From NCBI RefSeq assembly GCF_000756615.1, contig NZ_CP009288.1, positions 2,480,001 to 2,544,000 on the forward strand: a stretch of DNA of 64,000 nt, written 5' to 3'. A model generated the notes under the pieces. The model made no database searches, had not been told where the DNA came from, and saw only the letters and a program-made list of their open reading frames with translations. Position 1 is the stretch's first letter; the number at the start of each line of letters is the position of its first letter. Shown piece after piece: positions 41,301-50,300 of the stretch. Both the position numbers and the translations under genes were made by a program. The stretch is from Paenibacillus durus. GTDB lineage: Bacteria > Bacillota > Bacilli > Paenibacillales > Paenibacillaceae.

Positions 41301-44300
41301 ACTTAACGAGCGCTCTAACCGTTTAGCCCGAACGCTCAAAGCCAGGGGTATTGGAACGGACCAGTTCGTTGCAATCATGGCAGACCGATCACTGGACATG
41401 ATTGTTGGTCTGTTGGCCATATTAAAAGCTGGCGGAGCTTATGTGCCGATTGATCCAGAATATCCCGATGATCGAATTCGCTATATGCTGGAGGATTCGG
41501 GCGCATCTCTGCTCCTTTTACAGGAAAAACGGATGAACCGCGGATTATACGCTGGGCCGTGTATCGTGTTAGAGGATGAGTCGTTCTATCACCACGACAG
41601 TACAAATCTGGAGAGTACCACCCAGCCGCATCATCTGGCATATGTCATTTACACCTCGGGTACAACCGGAAAGCCTAAAGGGACGCTGATTGAACATAAA
41701 AATGTTATTCGCCTGCTGGTGAATGAACGGAACCGCTTTGATTTTAACCAAACGGATACGTGGACGATGTTCCACTCCTTCTGCTTTGACTTCTCCGTGT
41801 GGGAAATGTATGGTGCACTTCTATACGGCGGCAAACTGGTTGTTGTCTCTCACGCTGTGGCCAGCCAGCCAGCAAAATTTCTGCAGTTGTTAATCCAACA
41901 AGGTGTGACGATCCTGAATCAGACGCCATCCTATTTCTACAAACTGCTGCATGAAGAGATGGGCCGTAGCACAGCCGACTTGGCTGTCCGTAAAGTGATC
42001 TTCGGTGGTGAGGCGCTTAGTCCAAGTTTATTAAAAGACTGGTCACTCCGGTATCCTTCCATGCAGATGATTAATATGTACGGCATTACGGAAACCACGG
42101 TTCATGTGACCTACAAAGAGATAACAGATGCCGATATGGAGCAGGGCAAAAGCAGTATAGGTCGGCCGTTGCCGACATTAAGAGCGTATATCTTGAATCA
42201 GTATCGGCATCTTCAGCCTGTGGGTAGTGCGGGTGAGTTATACGTAGCGGGAGACGGTTTGGCGAGAGGTTATTTAAACCGGGAGGAGCTTACAGCCGAA
42301 AGATTCGTAGACGATCCGTTTTATCCGGGAGTGAAGATGTATAAATCCGGCGATCTGGCCAGGTGGCAATCGGACGGAAACATGGAGTACTTAGGAAGGA
42401 TAGACCATCAGGTCAAAATTCGGGGATACCGGATTGAACTGGGAGAGATTGAACATCAATTGCTGAAGCAGAAGCCAGTCAAGGATGCCATCGTGATTGC
42501 GAGAAAAGACGAGGAACAGTCTGATTATATATGCGCATATTTGACATTCAAAGGGACTGAACCGGATACGGTGATATCGGATATCAGACATGCATTGTCC
42601 CTTAATCTTCCTGACTATATGGTGCCGGCATATATTATGCAGCTGGATCAACTGCCGTTGACACCAAATGGAAAAGTAGACCGGAAAGCGTTGCCCGTTC
42701 CTGAGGTTGGTGTCAATACTGAATATGGTTATGATGCACCGACCAACAATGTTGAAAAACACTTGCTTTCCATCTGGCAAGACATACTGAAAACCGACAA
42801 AATCGGGATTAATCATCATTTCTTTGAAGTTGGCGGTCATTCTTTGAAAGCAGCAGCATTAATCTCCCGAATTCACAAAGAAATGGGCGTAGAGGTGCCG
42901 CTGAGACAAGTATTTATAACACCGACGATCAAAGGATTGGGACAATGGATTGCTTCTGCACAGGCAAGCGTATATCTGACGATACCCAAAGCGGAGGATA
43001 AACCCTATTATCCGCTCTCTTCGGCGCAGAGAAGACTGTATATCTTGAACCAAATCGAAGATAATAGCTTGGCCTATAATATGCCGTTTGCAATAAGGTT
43101 AACCGGCAGCTTGGATGTACCAAGACTGGAGCAGGCTTTCCAAAAACTCGTTGCCCGCCATGAGTCCTTGAGGACCTCCTTTCATATGATCGACGGACAG
43201 CCTGTACAAAAAATTCAACAGTGGGCTGACTTCACAATAGGGTACAGCGAGCTGGGCGGACAAAATATAGATGAATGCTATAAAAGGTTCATCCGTCCGT
43301 TTGATCTTACACAGGCACCTCTGTTGCGTGTAGAAATTGTAAAAATCGATGAACGAGAGTTCATTCTGGTATTTGATATGCATCATATTATTTCTGATGG
43401 TGTATCGATGGGTATATTGACTAAGGAACTTGCTGCACTATACGAGGGGCGTGAGTTGGAGCCGCTGGAATTGCAATACAAGGATTACTCTCAATGGCAG
43501 GCTGAATATCACACAGCAGCTGCAATTAAACAGCAGGCAGATTACTGGCTCAATGTTTTTGAAGGTGATATACCTGTTCTTGAATTACCTACAGATTATA
43601 CCAGACCACAGCACCGGAGCTATGCAGGGGATCTGTTTCCGTTTGAATTGTCTCCTTGCCTGACTGGCAGGCTGCAGCGTTTAGGACAGGAGCATGGAGC
43701 TACGATGTTTATGTTGCTGCTCGCGGGATATTCAACGTTGCTGTCTCGTTATACTGGACAGAAAGATCTCGTCATAGGCTCGCCAATTGCCGGCAATTCA
43801 CAGCCGGAGCTTAAAAATGTTATTGGCTTGTTTATCAATACGCTGGCACTTAGAACCAATCCGACAGGTGATTCTACCTTTCTTGAATATTTAAACGAAG
43901 TTAAAGAGACTACGCTGAAAGCATATGAGAATCAGGAATATCCGTTTGATGAACTCGTCGAGAATCTGGCTTTAACAAGGGATATGTCCAGAAGCGCGTT
44001 GTTTGATACGATGCTGGTGCTGCAAAACTTCGAAAGCAATGAATTCGTTATTGACGGGTTGACCTTTAGTTCTTGCAATATGAATGTGGCATTATCTAAA
44101 TTTGATTTAACGTTGACCGCCTTTGAAGAAGATGACCGGATCAAATGTATTTTCACTTACTCAACCGAATTGTTTAAGCGTGAAACGATAGAACGAATGG
44201 TCGGCCACTTGATTCATATTTTTGAAGAAATCAGCGAAAATCCGGTGCTTAAATTAAAAGAAATCTCTATGCTTTCAGCTGAAGAATCCGAATCGTTATT

Positions 44301-47300
44301 ACTCTTGTCCAACGGCAAACGTGTTCATGATCCGGAGGACAAAACGATAAGTCAATTATTTGAAGATCAAGTGAAAAGGACGCCTCAGCATACGGCAGTG
44401 GTATTCGGAGAGTATAGCTTGACTTACCAGGAGTTGAACAACAAATCGAACCAATTAGCCAGATGGTTAAAAGCAAAAGGTGCTGTTGCGGAATCCATTG
44501 TGGCTCTAATTATTAAGCCGTCACTCGATATGATTGTGAGCATGTTGGCTGTATTGAAGGCTGGAGCGGTGTTCTTGCCTATAGATCCTGATCAGACAAC
44601 AGCACGAACAAACGTTATTTTCAGGGACAGTGAGGCTCGGATTTTGCTTGTGAACCGGACTCTTTCTGAAGGCATTTATTTTGGTGGAGAGGTGCTGGAT
44701 CTCAGGGATAGGCACTTAGACACCATAGATACAGGTGACCTTTTGCTTCCGAACTCTCCGGACAATAATGTTTATATGATTTATACATCCGGTTCAACGG
44801 GAATTCCTAAAGGTGTTCTTGTTCGTAACAGTAATCTTGTCAATTATACCCGCTGGTTCATACGGGAGGCCGGTCTTTCTTCGGATGACAAAACGATGTT
44901 AATGTCTTCGTATGCCTTTGATTTAGGATATACAGGTATTTTCACATCGTTGCTGCAGGGATGTCAGCTTCACCTGGTGCCTAAGGAACTATATTCCGAT
45001 GCTTCAACAGCATTAAAGATGATCAGGGAGCAGGGCATTACGTTTGTCAAGCTGACACCGTCTTTGTTTAATGTGATCGTCAATGATGCTGCATTTGCGA
45101 ATCATCAGAGTTCGCTGCGGTTAGTCGTTCTAGGCGGAGAAAAAATCAATACAGCAGATGTTGAAACGTTCTACCGCCGCTATCCGGACAGCACGGTAAT
45201 GAATCACTATGGGCCCACTGAAACAACCATTGGAGTTGTATACCAAAAAATATCGCGCCAAGAACTGGCATCTTTCACAAAACGTCCTGTTATTGGCATG
45301 CCCATTGACAATACTAGGGTGTACGTACTTGACTCCTATATGAATCTTTTGCCGGAAGGCATATATGGGGAATTGTGCGTATCAGGTAAAGGGGTGTCTA
45401 GTGGTTATTTCAATCAAACTCAATTAACCCGTGAAAAATTTTTGGACGATCCGTTTCATCCTGGTCAAGTTATGTACCGGACAGGGGATTTGGCCAGAAG
45501 GCTAAACAATGGTTGTTTGGAACTGGCCGGCAGGATCGACAGCCAAGTGAAAATACGGGGATACCGCATTGAAACCGAAGAAATTAAGAGACAACTGCTC
45601 CAACTGGAGGGGATTCAGGAAGCACTGATAGTTGCACGAGATAATAAAGAAGGTTCAAACTATTTATGCGCCTATATTACGAGCGGCAATCCGGTAACAT
45701 TTGATGAGTTGCGGTCACATCTAAGCCGTGAACTGCCCGACTATATGATACCGTCCTATTTCGTGCTGCTGGATCGTCTTCCCTTAACGCCTAATGGGAA
45801 AGTTGATCTGAAGTCACTTCCAGAACCTGATATCAGTATTGGCGGAGAAGCAGAGTACGAAGCACCGCGAAACGAGGTGGAAGCGCAACTGACAGCTGTG
45901 TGGGAAGAAGTGCTTGGATTCAAACCGTTGGGTATTAATCATAATTTCTTTGCCGCTGGCGGAGATTCGATAAAAGCACTGCAGATCATATCCAGGCTCT
46001 CCCGAGCAGGTATGATGCTGACTATGAAAGAACTGTTTGCTAACCCGCAAATCAAACTGCTGGGCAAATATGTAAAAAACGAAGTGCGTGTTAAGAAAAT
46101 GCAGGAAATGATTACAGGCGAAGTCGCTTTAACACCTATACAGAAGTCGTATTTTATGAACTATACTTCTGGAGCGGATCATTTCAATCAGGCAGTGATA
46201 CTGTATCGGGAAGATGGATTTGACCAGGAAAAGGTCAGCAGTGTAATGAAAAAGCTTATGTATCATCATGATGCACTGCGGATGATCTATCGGTTTGATC
46301 GGAGTCATATTGTTCAAATTAACCGGGATATGGAAGCCGATTTGTTCAGTATGGACGTTGTTGACGTGTCGGAGCTCGATGAGGCAAATCTTCATATCAA
46401 GGTGCAAGATGTTGCCACTAGACTGCATCAGCAAATCAATATTCAGCAGGGTCCTCTTGTGAAAACAGCAATCTTCAGAACAAATCAAGGAGATCATCTC
46501 CTTATCATTATTCATCATTTGATTATTGACGGTGTGTCATGGCGAATCATATTGGAGGATTTTGCAATAGGCTACAATCAATTATTGGAGAAGCAGGAAC
46601 TGTCATTCTATCCGGTTTCCGAATCTTACCAGCACTATGCTTCAATGCTTCAAACTTACGCCAAAAGCAGAAAGCTTCAAGGGGAGAAGGATTATTGGAA
46701 AGCAGTGTCTGCGGAAAAAGTAGTATTTCTCAACAAAATTGAAGATATATCGGAGTTCCGGTATGGTGATAATCAATTTTTAAGTATCTCCCTTAATCAA
46801 GAGGAGACAGACAAGCTTCTTCGAAAAACCAACCATGCATACAACACCGAAATCAATGATATTTTGATTGCTGCCCTGACAATTGCGGTCAGAGAACAGA
46901 CAGGGGAGAACAAAATCAAAATCAGCATGGAAGGTCACGGTCGTGAGCATCTGGTTGATAATCTGGATATCAGCCGTACCGTTGGATGGTTTACAAGCAA
47001 GTATCCGGTACTTATTGACTTGGGTACTGATGACGATATTGGCGTGAATATTAAACGGGTAAAAGAGCAATTAAGAAAAGTTCCGCTTAAAGGCATCGGT
47101 TATGGGATTTTAAAGTATTTAACGGAAGATTTAAATTCAAGACACGAGGAAAATCCGCCTTTGCTGTTCAATTATTTGGGTCAGATGGACCAGGAGATGA
47201 ACAATAATCAGTTTAATTCTTCCTGGCTGCCTGCAGGGGAACTGATCGGAAATGCGGTAATCCGGGCGAACCCGATGGAATTAAATGCCCTGGTTGTTGA

Positions 47301-50300
47301 GGGACAATTAACCGTAAATCTGACTTATAACCATAAGGTGTATAGAAAGGATACGGTGAAAGCATTTGCGGAGTCGTATATAAGAGCACTTCAAATGGTT
47401 ATAGCCCATTGTTTAAGCAGACAAGTTACAGAGAAAACACCATCGGACTACGGTGATAAGGAGCTTAGCCTGGAACAACTGGAGATCATTCTGAAGAAAT
47501 ATAACGGCTGGCAGGTTGAAAAGATCTATCCGCTGGCTAACATGCAACGTGGGATGCTTTTTCACACCCTTGAGGATCAGGAGAGCAGAGCTTATTTTGA
47601 ACAAGTCATTATTGATCTAAAAGGGGAGTTAAATGCACAGTGGCTCAAGGAAAGTCTGAACGAGGTTATGACGAGGCATGAAATACTTCGTGCATCGTAC
47701 GAATATGATGCCGTTTCCGAACCGCGGAATGTCATTATCAAAAATAGGCTCGTTGAATTTGTTTACCAGGATAACCGTTATTTAGGTATAGAGGAGTGCA
47801 AAGCAAGCGTCGCAGCCATTGCCCGGGAGGACAGAAGCCGAGGCTTCGACATGAGTCAAGATACACTGATCCGGTTCCAACTGATTCGAACAGACGATGA
47901 CAGGCATACGCTAATCTGGAGTAACCATCATATTCTGCTTGACGGATGGGCCAGAGGGCTGATTCTCGGTGAACTGCTTCATTTATACAGCAGCAAGGCA
48001 TCCGGGCGGGAATACAGATTGGAAGAGGCAGCACCTTACAGCGACTATATCCAATGGATGCAGGAACTGGACAAAGAAGAGGCTAAATCTTATTGGAGCC
48101 GGTACCTTGAATTTTATGAGAACAAGGCTCAAATTCCAATGAGAGCGAACAGCCCAGCTCCTACGGTACGCCATAAAGAACATCACATCCGGTTCTCTAA
48201 AGATCTAACTCAACAAATGAACCGGCTGGCTAACCGGAACAATGTGACATTTTATACCGTTTTACAGTGTATATGGGGAGTTGTACTTGCCAAATATAAT
48301 GATACAAAAGATGTCGTCTTTGGAACCGTTGTATCAGGAAGGGAAGCCCCAGTCACTGGCATTGAAAGAATGGTTGGTTTGTTCATAAATACAATACCTG
48401 CCCGGATTAATTGGGAACCGCAGCACAGCTTCAAACAATTAATGAAAAATATTCAGAACAAGTCGATTGAGAGTAATGAGTATCATCATTTGAATTTATC
48501 CGAAATTCAATCGTTAAGCAGCCTGAAAAGGGATCTTATCGATCATGTCATGGTATTTGAAAACTATGGTGCGGATGAGAGTCTTGCCCAGCACGGCGAG
48601 AGCAATCTGGGATTTGTAGTTGAGGAAGTGCATAGCCAGGAGCAAACTAACTATGGTTTTAATCTCATTGCTATCCCCGGTGATCAATTGCTTATAAAAC
48701 TTGCATATGATGCGGGTAAATACGAAAAGTCAGTGATCTTGAATATTGAGAAACATATACTATCGGTGTTGGAACAAGTTGTTCACGATGACAACAGATT
48801 AATAGACAACATCGAACTGGTTGCAGACGAAGAAAGGGCGGTATTGCTGCAGCAATTCAACAACACAACGGTTTCATATCCTAAGGAGAAAACGATTGAT
48901 CAGCTCTTTATAGAGCAGGCAGCAAGAACACCTGAGCTTACTGCAGTAATACTTGGAGAGCATACATTAACCTATCGGGAGCTTAATACCAAGTCCAACC
49001 AGTTGGCAAGACACTTAAGATCTTTAGGTGTGCGCCCAGACACCATGGTAGGTATCATGGTTGAGCGTTCGCCTGAAATGATTGTCGGCATCTTGGGGAT
49101 TATGAAAGCGGGCGGTGCGTATGTTCCTATTGATCCGGATTATCCTTCTGACAGAATTGAGTTTATACTGCAGGATTGCGGGGCACATTTTATATTGGAA
49201 AAAGGAACGGGTCTCATTCGTAATGGCAAACAATCTGTATTCCTGAATGCTGATTACAGCACATATTCTGCCGAACCTTTGGAACCACTGACCGGACCGG
49301 AAAATGTGGCTTATATGATCTATACCTCCGGATCAACCGGAAAGCCCAAAGGAACCATGATTCGACACAGAGGACTTGTGAATTATATTACATGGGCGGA
49401 GTGCGTTTATTTGCAGGATGACAAGCTTGATTTTGCTTTATATTCATCATTTGCTTTTGATTTGACGATAACATCTATCTTTACACCATTAATTTCTGGA
49501 AATAAAATAGTTGTATACCCAAATGATGGGGACGGGCCTATTGTCCGAGAAGTATTTCTGGATAATAAAGCGGGTATTGTCAAATTAACGCCTTCGCATC
49601 TGAACTTAATTAAAGATATGGATAATACCCAATCCAGCATTAAACGGCTGATTGTCGGAGGGGAAGATTTGAAGTCAGATCTGGCCAGGGCGGTATATGA
49701 AAGCTTCGGTCATCACATTGAAATATACAATGAGTATGGACCAACTGAAACGGTTGTTGGCTGCATGATCCATCGCTATGATCCGGAGAAGGACGACCGC
49801 GTATCTGTACCGATTGGCAGACCGGCTTCCAACGTCCAACTGTACGTTCTGGATCACAACAAACATCTGCTGCCGGCAGGCATGCCTGGCGAGCTGTATA
49901 TTGGCGGTGATGGTGTATCCAAAGGATATTACCAACGGCCGGAATTAACTGCCGAGAGGTTTGTCCCAAGCCCATTCTTAGACGGTGTTACCCTTTATCG
50001 TACCGGAGATCTGGTGAAGTGGCTGCCAAGTGGGAATATGGAATTTTTGGGCCGTATCGATCAGCAAGTAAAAATCCGAGGGTACCGCATTGAACCCGCT
50101 GAAATTGAACATCAGCTACTGCAACAGCTATCGGTCAAGGACGCTGTAGTAATGGCACTAACCGATCGCACCCAGCAGCACTATCTCTGCGCATATATTG
50201 TGCCAAGGGATGTACACAGCCAAGGCGAGATGATGGAGCTTAAGCAGATGCTGCTGAAGAAGCTGCCGGAATATATGGTTCCGTCCTACTTTGTGGTATT